A stretch of DNA of 9,422 bases from UBA1425 sp045537495. Lineage in GTDB: Bacteria; Bacillota; Clostridia; Oscillospirales; Acutalibacteraceae. The notes under the pieces were generated by a model. It was not told where the DNA came from. It saw nothing but the letters and a program-made list of their open reading frames with translations, and did not search any database. The translations under genes and the position numbers were made by a program. Below are positions 1-5,821 of the stretch, piece after piece. The stretch is from contig JAZSPN010000053.1 in assembly GCA_045537495.1 (NCBI GenBank), forward strand, positions 1 through 9,422, read 5' to 3'. The number at the start of each line of letters is the position of its first letter. The stretch's first letter is position 1.

Positions 1-36
1 CAATAAGAGTTTTATTTCAACAAAAACAGTAAAATT

Positions 37-73
37 AAAAAAACACACCGTAAAAGTTTTACCCTTTACCGTG
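37..73 (-). terminator. Intrinsic terminator after the 4-TM membrane protein gene
   Basis: On the minus strand a 9-bp stem with one mismatch (arms at 65-73 and 46-54, loop about 10 nt) is followed within two bases by seven T residues (43 down to 37). It lies just after the stop codon of the 80-481 gene and probably ends the PqqD/M50 transcript. Confidence 0.65.
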
Positions 74-79
74 CGTAAA

Positions 80-481
80 CTACTGCTCAGTTTCGTCTAT
101 TCTGATTTTATATTGCTTTTTCCATATCATTCTCGTGATGACACCGAAGGCGATTTCCTCGACACTGAAAAACACGCAGCAGAGAAATCCGCCCCACAGA
201 ACTTGTCCTATCAATAAATCCCCTCCCAGAATTTCTTTTGACAACAGCCGACAAGCTAATGCTATATTTATCGGCAGACCTGCAACTGCCACAAAAAGAA
301 ACATATAGAGGCTTTCTCTCTTCTTAAAAAGAGGTACCGTACCGATAACGAGAAACAGTGATAAGACGCAAGAAATCAGCAAAAGATGATTTCCGAACAA
401 AATAAAGCATATCGAAAAAGCCGTCGGAATAAGAATTGTCACCAACTGAGCACCGTGCTCTTTCTTTTTTACAGGAAGCAT
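80..481 (-). CDS. Small four-TM membrane protein, partner of the M50 protease
   Basis: Not recognised as a named family. The 133-residue protein has about four hydrophobic spans (residues 12-29, 31-50, 59-78 and 90-115), a Lys-rich N-terminus (LPVKKKEHG) and a basic then acidic C-terminus, so it is an integral membrane protein. I chose the ATG at 481 because GGAGGTGATTTC sits directly in front of it; an in-frame ATG at 586 lacks such a site and would run far into the upstream gene. The start overlaps the end of the M50 protease gene by 13 bp, so the two are probably translationally coupled and may form a complex. An EEIAFGVITR stretch (108-117) faintly recalls the EExxxR motif of CPBP proteases, but the protein is too short and I do not rely on it. 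Function unknown; an immunity or protease-accessory role is possible by position only. Confidence 0.75.
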   Translation of the reverse strand: MLPVKKKEHGAQLVTILIPTAFSICFILFGNHLLLISCVLSLFLVIGTVPLFKKRESLYMFLFVAVAGLPINIALACRLLSKEILGGDLLIGQVLWGGFLCCVFFSVEEIAFGVITRMIWKKQYKIRIDETEQ

Positions 482-1440
482 GAAATCACCTCCACGATGT
501 TTAATGCCAACACTAAAACGAATGCAATCTGAACAAATCTGATTATATGGCACATTGCAACGGTTACTTTTCCAGACATTCCGCATTTTCGCAAATTCTT
601 TTTTTTCAATTTATTTTTTACAACGACCTTTGCACCATCGACAAGATAATTGACACCAAGAAGCTCACCCATTATCGTCATACCGTCAAAACCGTTGACA
701 AATGTGAGATTAAGAAGTGCCAGAAATACATTTTGTATGGCGGCACCGAGAAAAAATCCGCTGAAAAGCTCAAACCGTGCCGACAAAAGCAAGAATATTG
801 CAGTCAGCAGCAAATTCATCTCTGTTCCGGCAGCACTAACCTGAATTCTTTTCATCCTATGTTTAATGTTGTCCTCGTTTATCAGCACATACGCACCCGG
901 CATGAAATATTGGTGCATAACGCCGACCTCGAAAACTCTGCCTCCGTAGGCAAGACATGCAAACACATGCCCGAATTCGTGCATGACGGCACCGATTACA
1001 AGTCCGGCAACGGTCCCCGTAATTATGTATTTCGGATATATATCGTATGAAAAATTCATAAAATAATGCAGCGAAAAAATCAGCAACGGCAACCATGAAA
1101 TCAACAGAAGGCCGTTGATACAGAATGATATAAGACGCAGTTTATCGGTGATTACAGGCCTCCACAATGTGACATAACTTTTAAGCAACGACTTTTCAAG
1201 GAATCTTTTATCGCGTACCAGTCCTTCATCAATGAGTTTCTCAAGACACAGATCAACCTCTTCTTTCGTCAGATCCTCGGAAACAGAATCGGGATCTCTC
1301 GCCCCGTCAAGCTGACGGAGAAAATGTACCGTGAATTCGTCCGTTTCGAACTCGTCATCGGTAAGCAGATTTCTGATGATGTACCTCCCGTCATTGAGCC
1401 GTCTGAATCTTACCCAGTTGGCAAGCATGGGATAACTCAT
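469..1440 (-). CDS. PqqD-like (RRE) domain fused to M50 (site-2-type) membrane zinc metalloprotease
   Basis: A 323-residue integral membrane zinc protease. Residues about 1-77 look like a PqqD-type winged helix (the RiPP recognition element fold): short strands around GRYIIRNLL, then helices ending in CLEKLIDEGLV. Hydrophobic spans follow near 104-125, 137-160, 205-220, 225-247 and 297-320. HEFGH at 154-158 is the HExxH zinc and catalytic motif. NGFDG at 249-253 supplies the distal Asp expected as third zinc ligand in M50 enzymes, and SAAGTEMNLLL (202-212) matches the conserved segment between them. The ATG at 1440 follows an AAGGAGGAG site. Known relatives with this layout include YydH-like proteins of RiPP clusters, where the protease is thought to cut leader or precursor peptides; that role here is inference. 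It is coupled by a 13-bp overlap to the next membrane gene. An intramembrane regulatory protease, for example acting on an anti-sigma factor, is the alternative. Confidence 0.88.
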   Translation of the reverse strand: MSYPMLANWVRFRRLNDGRYIIRNLLTDDEFETDEFTVHFLRQLDGARDPDSVSEDLTKEEVDLCLEKLIDEGLVRDKRFLEKSLLKSYVTLWRPVITDKLRLISFCINGLLLISWLPLLIFSLHYFMNFSYDIYPKYIITGTVAGLVIGAVMHEFGHVFACLAYGGRVFEVGVMHQYFMPGAYVLINEDNIKHRMKRIQVSAAGTEMNLLLTAIFLLLSARFELFSGFFLGAAIQNVFLALLNLTFVNGFDGMTIMGELLGVNYLVDGAKVVVKNKLKKKNLRKCGMSGKVTVAMCHIIRFVQIAFVLVLALNIVEVISCFL

Positions 1441-1463
1441 GATACTCCTCCTTAAATCTTCTT

Positions 1464-1491
1464 ACTATAAGAAACAAAGGAGCTTAAAGTT
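1464..1491 (-). promoter_or_regulatory. Possible promoter of the PqqD/M50 operon
   Basis: Between the upstream terminator and the M50 ribosome binding site, the minus strand carries AACTTT (1491-1486), a 16-base gap, and TATAGT (1469-1464). The -10 is close to TATAAT. The -35 is poor for sigma-A but resembles the AACTT core of ECF promoters. Some promoter is needed here because a good terminator lies just upstream. The exact hexamers are a weak call. Confidence 0.35.
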
Positions 1492-1497
1492 TTTCGC

Positions 1498-1530
1498 AAA
1501 AAACCGTTATCATTTTTCAATGTAACGGTT
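1498..1530 (-). terminator. Intrinsic terminator of the sigma/anti-sigma operon
   Basis: Read on the minus strand, AACCGTTA (1530-1523) pairs perfectly with TAACGGTT (1509-1502). The loop contains a further short ATT/AAT pairing, and the stem runs straight into six T residues (1503-1498). It begins 18 bp after the stop of the 1548-2387 gene and insulates it from the M50 operon. Confidence 0.85.
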
Positions 1531-1547
1531 CTGAGGTATAATATTTT

Positions 1548-2387
1548 TCACGGTGTGTAGGTGGCTGAGGGGTGGTAGAAGGTTTCGTAGGGGTTTTTGA
1601 GGTTTCCTATATAGCGTGTGGCGTCGTGCCCCATGGGGTTTATGTACGAATTGTCGGGGGCGATTATCATTTCGTAAAACGAGGCATAGACGAAAACGAG
1701 TTCTTCGCCCTTGTGTTCTTTCAGATACGAAGTCAGGTTATCAAACCACGGTGCACCGAATGACGGAGTATCGTATAATTTGCCGTCCTCTTTATACAGC
1801 GTTATTATCGCAACAACTCTTTCTCCGCTGAACACCATATAATCCCTGAAATTCTGTCTGACTTCAAAGGATTTTCCTTCCGTGCCGTCATATGTGACGT
1901 GACAGTAGCCCTTCTTTGAAATCGTAAGCTCTCCTTTGACTCCGCTTGACGAAAGAGCGTATTTTATTATGTCCTCGTTATCCGAAAAATAGCTTTCCGC
2001 CTCGTCATCGGTTATCTCTTCGCCGACTGCACGTATCTCTCTGTCCGTCGGCAACGCCGGAATAAACCATCCTCCGCTCCATTCAATATCAGGCTCACTC
2101 GCCCTCGTCGGATCGGATATTGCCGTTTCACGTGTCGCTTTTTCCGTAATATTTTCCGTGATCTTTTCCGTGATCTTTTCCGTAATTTCTTCCGTATTTG
2201 TTTCGCTCTGTGAAGAAAATATTTCCGCTGCACCCTCCGACAGTTTATACGCTGTAAATACACCGACAGCCACTATTACCGTACAGCAGAGTGCATACAA
2301 GGTCTTTTTTATTCTCTTTTTTCTGCATTTTACATAGCTGTTTCTTCTCTCTATGACTTCTTGTGCTATTTTATCACAGCTCTTCAT
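1548..2387 (-). CDS. Single-pass membrane protein paired with ECF sigma factor (probable anti-sigma/sensor)
   Basis: A 279-residue type II-like membrane protein. Residues 1-28 are a short, very basic cytoplasmic tail, 29-47 form one membrane span, 48-100 are a Glu/Thr/Lys-rich low-complexity stalk, and about 101-279 form an extracytoplasmic domain with aromatic-rich beta-like segments that I do not recognise. The stalk holds near-perfect TEKI repeats (residues about 63-84) encoded by 12-bp DNA repeats. The gene overlaps the ECF sigma gene by 14 bp, with the same transcript and coupled translation, which is the usual layout for a cognate anti-sigma factor. Against that, no HxxxCxxC zinc-binding anti-sigma motif is present and the cytoplasmic part is much shorter than a typical anti-sigma domain. 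The anti-sigma role is therefore inferred from position. Alternatives are a sensor acting with another anti-sigma factor, or a stress-responsive envelope protein under sigma control. Confidence 0.7.
   Translation of the reverse strand: MKSCDKIAQEVIERRNSYVKCRKKRIKKTLYALCCTVIVAVGVFTAYKLSEGAAEIFSSQSETNTEEITEKITEKITENITEKATRETAISDPTRASEPDIEWSGGWFIPALPTDREIRAVGEEITDDEAESYFSDNEDIIKYALSSSGVKGELTISKKGYCHVTYDGTEGKSFEVRQNFRDYMVFSGERVVAIITLYKEDGKLYDTPSFGAPWFDNLTSYLKEHKGEELVFVYASFYEMIIAPDNSYINPMGHDATRYIGNLKNPYETFYHPSATYTP
2141..2200. repeat. 12-bp tandem repeat coding the TEKI stalk
   Basis: Five consecutive 12-bp units on the plus strand: TTTCCGTAATAT, TTTCCGTGATCT twice, TTTCCGTAATTT, and a diverged last unit CTTCCGTATTTG. 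The period is a multiple of three, so gain or loss of units would change stalk length without a frameshift. It lies wholly inside the 1548-2387 coding region. Confidence 0.9.
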
Positions 2388-2928
2388 ACTCGAAGCCCTC
2401 CTTCAAAAGTTCTTCTTTGAGCGCTTTCTTCGCACGGTAGATAAGATTTTCCGTCTGACGCTTGCTTTTTTTCATTATCAGTGCAGTTTCCGAATTGCAA
2501 AAGCCTTCGAAGTATGTGAGATAAAGCACCGTGTAATACTCCGTTTTCAGCTTTTTAAGGCATCGGTGAAGGGTGATGTTCTGCTCGTTTTTAAGAAAAT
2601 CCTTCTCGATATCCGTTTCCTCGGAAAGAGTTTCGTTTTCGTCAATCGCAAATTTTGCACTTTTCGAATTCTTTCTGATGTAATCAACCGCAACGTTCCT
2701 CGCTATCGAAAAGAGCCACGTTTTGAACGTGCTTTTTCCGTGAAATTTCGGTTTTTTCACTGCCAGAATGAAGAACGTTTCTTCCATGAGTTCTTCCGAT
2801 ACGAAAATATTTCTGACATAGCCGTTTATGTACAGAGTCAGTGAATCCCTGTACTCCTTTATTATCTCGGTAAGTCCCGAGTCGTCACCGCCTATGTAAC
2901 GGCGATAACCGATTTCGCCCTTATCCAT
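2374..2928 (-). CDS. ECF-type RNA polymerase sigma factor (sigma-70 family)
   Basis: A 184-residue protein of typical ECF size. Sigma region 2 spans about residues 20-88: a helical core, then TFKTWLFSIARNVAVDYIRK (67-86), the conserved region 2.3/2.4 pattern that melts and reads the -10 element. A charged linker (87-117) lacks region 3. Region 4 (118-172) holds a helix-turn-helix ending in TENLIYRAKKALKE, which should bind the -35. The ATG at 2928 follows AAAGGAGAGAATC. The 3' end overlaps the membrane protein gene by 14 bp, as is usual for a sigma/anti-sigma pair. A promoter-like sequence with ECF character lies upstream at 2961-2989, which suggests autoregulation. No extracytoplasmic signal or target gene can be assigned from this window. 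Confidence 0.92.
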   Translation of the reverse strand: MDKGEIGYRRYIGGDDSGLTEIIKEYRDSLTLYINGYVRNIFVSEELMEETFFILAVKKPKFHGKSTFKTWLFSIARNVAVDYIRKNSKSAKFAIDENETLSEETDIEKDFLKNEQNITLHRCLKKLKTEYYTVLYLTYFEGFCNSETALIMKKSKRQTENLIYRAKKALKEELLKEGFEYEEL

Positions 2929-2943
2929 GATTCTCTCCTTTTT

Positions 2944-2955
2944 TGAAAGCTTTCA
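2944..2955. promoter_or_regulatory. 12-bp perfect palindrome in the sigma gene leader
   Basis: TGAAAGCTTTCA is a perfect inverted repeat centred between the -10-like element and the ribosome binding site of the ECF sigma gene, at the likely transcription start. It could be an operator, or simply chance in AT-rich DNA. Confidence 0.3.
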
Positions 2956-2960
2956 TGTAT

Positions 2961-2989
2961 TAGTCGTAAAAAAGCGCAAAAACTCTCAG
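2961..2989 (-). promoter_or_regulatory. ECF-type, probably autoregulated, promoter of the sigma gene
   Basis: On the minus strand CTGAGAG (2989-2983) begins a -35-like element running into TTTTT. Sixteen bases after GAGAG comes CGACTA (2966-2961). This resembles the split form of ECF promoters (a -35 with a following T-run, then a CGWCTA-like -10). A start near 2952 would leave a short leader before the ribosome binding site. Promoter identity is inferred. Confidence 0.45.
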
Positions 2990-3009
2990 TTTTTTGAATT
3001 TTAAGTATA

Positions 3010-3041
3010 TGCACCCCGAAAACTTCTGCTTTCGGAGTGCA
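3010..3041 (-). terminator. Hairpin after the ADP-ribosylglycohydrolase operon, likely terminator
   Basis: In minus-strand RNA a 14-bp stem (arms 3041-3028 and 3023-3010, four-base loop) forms with no mismatch if two G-U pairs are allowed. The same DNA read as plus-strand RNA has two mismatches, so the structure is selected for the minus transcript. It starts 4 bases after the stop of the last gene in the operon. The following T-tract is weak (TATACTTAAAATT), so termination may be partial or the hairpin may serve mRNA stability. Confidence 0.6.
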
Positions 3042-3045
3042 TTTT

Positions 3046-3243
3046 TCACTTCTTCATTTTTTTGATGCAGAAAAGCACCGTGCCCACCACAATATCGAGA
3101 ACGACTCCGGCTATAATACCGAAAACGATCTCTTCAACGATTTCACCTTTCGCAACTTTAAAAGCAAGGCAGGAAAATACCGTCAGTAACGGAATTAATA
3201 TAAATAATAAGCTCTTAAAAGTGTTTATACGCTTCAAATTCAC
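3046..3243 (-). CDS. Small two-TM membrane protein, last gene of the ARH operon
   Basis: A 65-residue hydrophobic protein with two predicted membrane spans (about residues 10-29 and 37-60) joined by a short KGEIVEE turn, and a basic tail (KKMKK). The start is a GTG whose bases overlap the TGA stop of the upstream gene (GTGA), with GGAGGG about 9-10 bases before it, so translation is probably coupled. It follows the HEAT-like gene directly and precedes the operon hairpin. I do not recognise a family, and no catalytic residues are apparent. A membrane anchor or partner for the soluble proteins of the operon is possible from position alone. Confidence 0.7.
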   Translation of the reverse strand: MNLKRINTFKSLLFILIPLLTVFSCLAFKVAKGEIVEEIVFGIIAGVVLDIVVGTVLFCIKKMKK

Positions 3244-3740
3244 GAGGTTTCACCCTCCGCTTTTTCAAGATATCTTTTGGCGGAGTTTTTGATCCACGTT
3301 CTGTTATGATTCAAAAACGTCCTGACTTCATCGGCATAACCGAAAGCCCCCATTTTGTAAAGCGTGTCGATCACCTGACCGTCAACATCATCGCTTGAAA
3401 GAAGCGGTGCTATTCTGTCGGCATACTCACTGTATCTCTTTTTGCCAAGGAGTAAAACGAAGCTTTGTCTTCCCCTCTTCACCCTTTCATCTTCACAGAT
3501 TCGCAAAATTCTTTCAGCCTGCAAAGGTGTGAATTTTTTGTTATGTCCGAGTGTAAGCTGTCTGACATCTTCTCCGATTTCCCATATTTCATGCTCAAAA
3601 TCATACCAGTCATGGACATCGTCAGCAAATTCCATAAACGGAAGATCCGGAAGCACCTCATCGGGGATTCTGTCCTCTGCCGATTTCAGCAGTTTGTCAA
3701 GCTCCTCATCGAAGAGTGTCCGTGCTGTTTCTTTCTTCAT
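3240..3740 (-). CDS. HEAT-like alpha-helical protein of unknown function
   Basis: A 166-residue, strongly charged, helix-rich soluble protein with no signal peptide or membrane span. Residues about 72-162 look like successive helix pairs of HEAT type, for example RYSEYADRIAPLLSSDDVDG followed by a helix ending in YLEKA. Such repeats usually mediate protein binding. The N-terminal 70 residues are acidic, with a DWYDFEHEIWEIGEDVRQL stretch that I do not recognise. I chose the ATG at 3740, which has GGAAGG eight bases upstream; an in-frame GTG at 3749 sits too close to that site. It starts 20 bp after the ADP-ribosylglycohydrolase stop and shares four bases with the small membrane gene downstream, so it is firmly within the operon. 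A scaffold or regulator for the hydrolase is a guess from context. Confidence 0.7.
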   Translation of the reverse strand: MKKETARTLFDEELDKLLKSAEDRIPDEVLPDLPFMEFADDVHDWYDFEHEIWEIGEDVRQLTLGHNKKFTPLQAERILRICEDERVKRGRQSFVLLLGKKRYSEYADRIAPLLSSDDVDGQVIDTLYKMGAFGYADEVRTFLNHNRTWIKNSAKRYLEKAEGETS

Positions 3741-3760
3741 CACCGTCACCTTCCCCGATT

Positions 3761-5134
3761 TCAGGAATCCATGTGTTCAAAAGTTTTGTCAACGGCTTTT
3801 TCGATATCGACGGTGTCAATTCCGAAAATCGAAGTATGGATTTTGTTGTTGATCGGTTTTTTCCAGCAGTCGTCGATGCAGTCAATTCCGCCTCTCATTC
3901 CGAGAATTGAGCCTACCGTTGCACCGTTGCAGTCGGTGTCGAATGCCATTCCTACCGCCGTGCAGACAGACTTGCCGAAATCGCCCTCTCCGTAGAGAAG
4001 CGCCGCCGTCACTATCATTGCATTGGAAATTGTATGACACCAGCCGTGGCTTGTGTGTTCATCGTAGCGTGAATGAATGAATGCAAAGCAATCGTCAAGG
4101 CTGACTCCGTTTTTGTAGCCGTCACAAATGTTCATAACCGCCTCGTAAAGTCTTGACGTTGACGGAATCTGCGAAAGACCGCCTTCAATTATCTCGTCGA
4201 TGCTGTCGGTTACGGCGGCAGTCGCTATCATGGCGGACGCAAACATTTCTCCGTAGATTCCGTTCTTGACATGGGAAATCCTTGCATCGTTATATGCCAT
4301 CTGAGCCGCCGACTCGGGGCTTCCGGGATTAATATAGCCGAAGTAATCGCCTCTGATCTGTGCACCTATCCACTCACGGCAGACATTCTTATACATCGCC
4401 GATGCAGGCGGTGCAATGCAGTTAAGGAAATTGATATATGCAATTCTCTCCGCGGTGAAATATGCGTGTACCGACTGATACCTGAGCCACGCATCCGCCA
4501 CGTCATTTGAATCGAAATCCCTGCCGTAACGCTCAACTATCTCCTGTGCGAGAACAACGTAGTTCGTGTCGTCGTCAACGGGCATTCCGTCAACCGTGTC
4601 GCCGTAGGGCTTGTTTTTCAGATTGAATTTATAATGAGAACAGACCTCGTCCGTGATATCCGACGACATGATGTAGCGGTGCATCGGGTAGTTCCCCGTT
4701 TCCTTGAGAAACGGTATAAGCTCATCACTCCGGATGCCCTCCACCGTCTTTCCGAGAAGGCATCCGCACGCTCTGCCCGTCCATGCACCGAGAAGCTTTT
4801 TTCTCATGGTTTCTCGGTCGGGAAGCTCCCCTTTCAGCTCAAACGGCTTTCTGAGCGCTTTTATGCCGTCAATGTCATTCGGCTCATTATATTTATAGTC
4901 GGAACGAATTTTCGCATTGATGACGGTTTCAAAAATCAGGTCACTCATGCGGTTTTTCACGTCACCGCTCTCCATCGCCGCAACCGCCTCGAAAAGCGAC
5001 TTGCTTTTCTCTAAATCAAGCCCCTCCTCCATGCTCTGACGGTATTCATCCATGATGTCCGATGAGTATCTGTTGAAACCGTTTGCGTCGTTATAATCGA
5101 CCTTTATCTCCGTATCGTAAATCTTTGCAAACAT
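3761..5134 (-). CDS. ADP-ribosylglycohydrolase family protein (ARH/DraG)
   Basis: A 457-residue cytoplasmic hydrolase. ARH-fold enzymes remove ADP-ribose from proteins or small substrates using two magnesium ions. The family core begins near residue 112 with LLGAWTGRACGCLLGKTVEG. The metal-binding motifs are visible: VDDDTN (186-191) supplies the first acidic cluster, and FDTDCNGATVGSILG (398-412) is the DTDxxGAxxG signature. GIYGEMFASAMIATA (292-306) and HGWCHTISNAM (363-373) match other conserved helices. The N-terminal 110 residues are an extension whose function I cannot assign. The ATG at 5134 follows GGGAAAGGGAT. The gene lies 37 bp after the YbjQ-type gene and 20 bp before the HEAT-like gene. 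Substrate is unknown: no DraT-like or toxin ADP-ribosyltransferase gene is in the window. Because this superfamily also includes enzymes acting on other ribosyl compounds, the exact reaction is uncertain. Confidence 0.93.
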   Translation of the reverse strand: MFAKIYDTEIKVDYNDANGFNRYSSDIMDEYRQSMEEGLDLEKSKSLFEAVAAMESGDVKNRMSDLIFETVINAKIRSDYKYNEPNDIDGIKALRKPFELKGELPDRETMRKKLLGAWTGRACGCLLGKTVEGIRSDELIPFLKETGNYPMHRYIMSSDITDEVCSHYKFNLKNKPYGDTVDGMPVDDDTNYVVLAQEIVERYGRDFDSNDVADAWLRYQSVHAYFTAERIAYINFLNCIAPPASAMYKNVCREWIGAQIRGDYFGYINPGSPESAAQMAYNDARISHVKNGIYGEMFASAMIATAAVTDSIDEIIEGGLSQIPSTSRLYEAVMNICDGYKNGVSLDDCFAFIHSRYDEHTSHGWCHTISNAMIVTAALLYGEGDFGKSVCTAVGMAFDTDCNGATVGSILGMRGGIDCIDDCWKKPINNKIHTSIFGIDTVDIEKAVDKTFEHMDS

Positions 5135-5171
5135 AAATATCCCTTTCCCGTAATGCAGCCTGAATTCAAAT

Positions 5172-5489
5172 TTACTTGTTAACGAATTTTACGGCAGTAC
5201 CGTACACGATAACCTCGGCTGCTCCCTGCATAACGGCAGAAGACGCATAACGGATATTGACAACGGCATCCGCTCCGAGTGCCTGAGCCTCTTCAACCAT
5301 TCTTTTTGTAGCAAGAGCACGAGCATCATTCATCATTTCGTTGTAAGCTTTAAGCTCACCGCCGACCAGAGTTTTAAAGCTCTGTGTAATGTCCTTACCT
5401 ATATTCTTCGACTGAATTGTGCTGCCCTTGACAAGTGACAGCATTTCAAGTTCTTTTCCGCTGATGTAATCAGTATTTACTAATATCAT
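5172..5489 (-). CDS. YbjQ/UPF0145 family protein (putative heavy-metal-binding domain)
   Basis: A 105-residue soluble protein matching the YbjQ family along its length: MILVNTDYISGKE at the N-terminus, LVGGELKAYNEMMNDAR (41-57), ALGADAVVNIRY (70-81) and AEVIVYGTAV (91-100). The family forms small compact oligomers. It is called heavy-metal-binding in databases, but its function is not well established. I chose the ATG at 5489, eight bases after GAAAGG; an in-frame GTG at 5498 has no usable ribosome binding site and would add three atypical residues. The start lies inside the end of the upstream small membrane gene (20-bp overlap), so the two are probably coupled. It precedes the ADP-ribosylglycohydrolase in the same operon. 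Confidence 0.9.
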   Translation of the reverse strand: MILVNTDYISGKELEMLSLVKGSTIQSKNIGKDITQSFKTLVGGELKAYNEMMNDARALATKRMVEEAQALGADAVVNIRYASSAVMQGAAEVIVYGTAVKFVNK

Positions 5490-5688
5490 CTTCTTCACCT
5501 TTCTTTATTTCGTTAATTCTTTCAATTAAAACCTTGATCATAACCGCCGACAGTATAACGGGAACAATTCCGAGCAGTACCCTCCATATCCCGTCAAGCA
5601 GGGTTATCAGTAAGCCGAAGTAAACGGCATAGTAGAGTATCACAATAACGGTTATTATGATAGGTGCCGCCATTTTCTTTCCGTGCAT
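5470..5688 (-). CDS. Small two-TM membrane protein, first gene of the ARH operon
   Basis: A 72-residue protein with two membrane spans (about residues 7-28 and 30-52) and a charged cytoplasmic tail rich in Lys, Glu and Asp. No family recognised. It is the first gene after the promoter at 5723-5751 and overlaps the YbjQ-type gene by 20 bp. The start is uncertain: the ATG at 5688 has only a weak upstream site, while the in-frame ATG at 5673 has GGAAAG very close to it; the difference is five residues. Small 2-TM proteins often accompany YbjQ-like or regulatory genes in Clostridia, but no role can be read from the sequence. Confidence 0.7.
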   Translation of the reverse strand: MHGKKMAAPIIITVIVILYYAVYFGLLITLLDGIWRVLLGIVPVILSAVMIKVLIERINEIKKGEEDDISKY

Positions 5689-5715
5689 TCAAAACACCGT
5701 CCCTGAAACTTGTTC

Positions 5716-5755
5716 CGTATTGATTATATCAGTTGAAGACTCCAAAATCAATACG
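5716..5755. promoter_or_regulatory. 10-bp inverted repeat flanking the ARH operon promoter
   Basis: CGTATTGATT (5716-5725) and AATCAATACG (5746-5755) are perfect inverted repeats 20 bp apart. One arm overlaps the -10 and the other covers the -35. Arm centres are 30 bp apart, about three helical turns, so a dimeric or looping repressor could bind both. Operator function is inferred. Confidence 0.5.
5723..5751 (-). promoter_or_regulatory. Sigma-A-type promoter of the ARH operon
   Basis: On the minus strand the -35 is TTGATT (5751-5746), followed by a 17-bp spacer and a perfect TATAAT -10 (5728-5723) preceded by TGA, giving an extended -10. A start near 5716 leaves a leader of about 28 bases before the first gene. 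Confidence 0.8.
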
Positions 5756-5767
5756 AAATCCGTCTGC

Positions 5768-5809
5768 AAAAAATAAAAATGACGGCATCGGACAAAAACC
5801 AAGCCGTCA
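5768..5809 (-). terminator. Intrinsic terminator of the EamA gene
   Basis: On the minus strand TGACGGC (5809-5803) pairs perfectly with GCCGTCA (5786-5780) around a 16-base loop. It is followed by a T-rich tract, TTTTTATTTTTT (5779-5768). It begins 12 bp after the EamA stop and separates that gene from the ARH operon promoter. Confidence 0.85.
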
Positions 5810-5821
5810 GTCATTCTTTAC

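Noticed and set aside
127..160. EEIAFGVITR as a CPBP-type EExxxR protease motif in the 133-residue membrane protein
   Set aside because: The spacing is not that of the family motif, and the protein lacks the further His motifs and the length of CPBP proteases.
469..3045. A complete RiPP biosynthetic cluster around the PqqD/M50 gene
   Set aside because: No short precursor-like gene, radical SAM, cyclodehydratase or ABC transporter gene is found on either strand. The neighbouring sigma operon is separated by a strong terminator.
3442..3995. Plus-strand reading frames opposite the HEAT-like and hydrolase genes
   Set aside because: They are antisense shadows with low-complexity Ser/Phe-rich or Cys-rich peptides and no ribosome binding sites. 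The same reasoning applies to all other plus-strand frames in the window.
5716..5755. 10-bp inverted repeat as the end of a mobile element
   Set aside because: Only one short pair is present, with no transposase and no target duplication. Its overlap with the -35 and -10 makes an operator the better reading.
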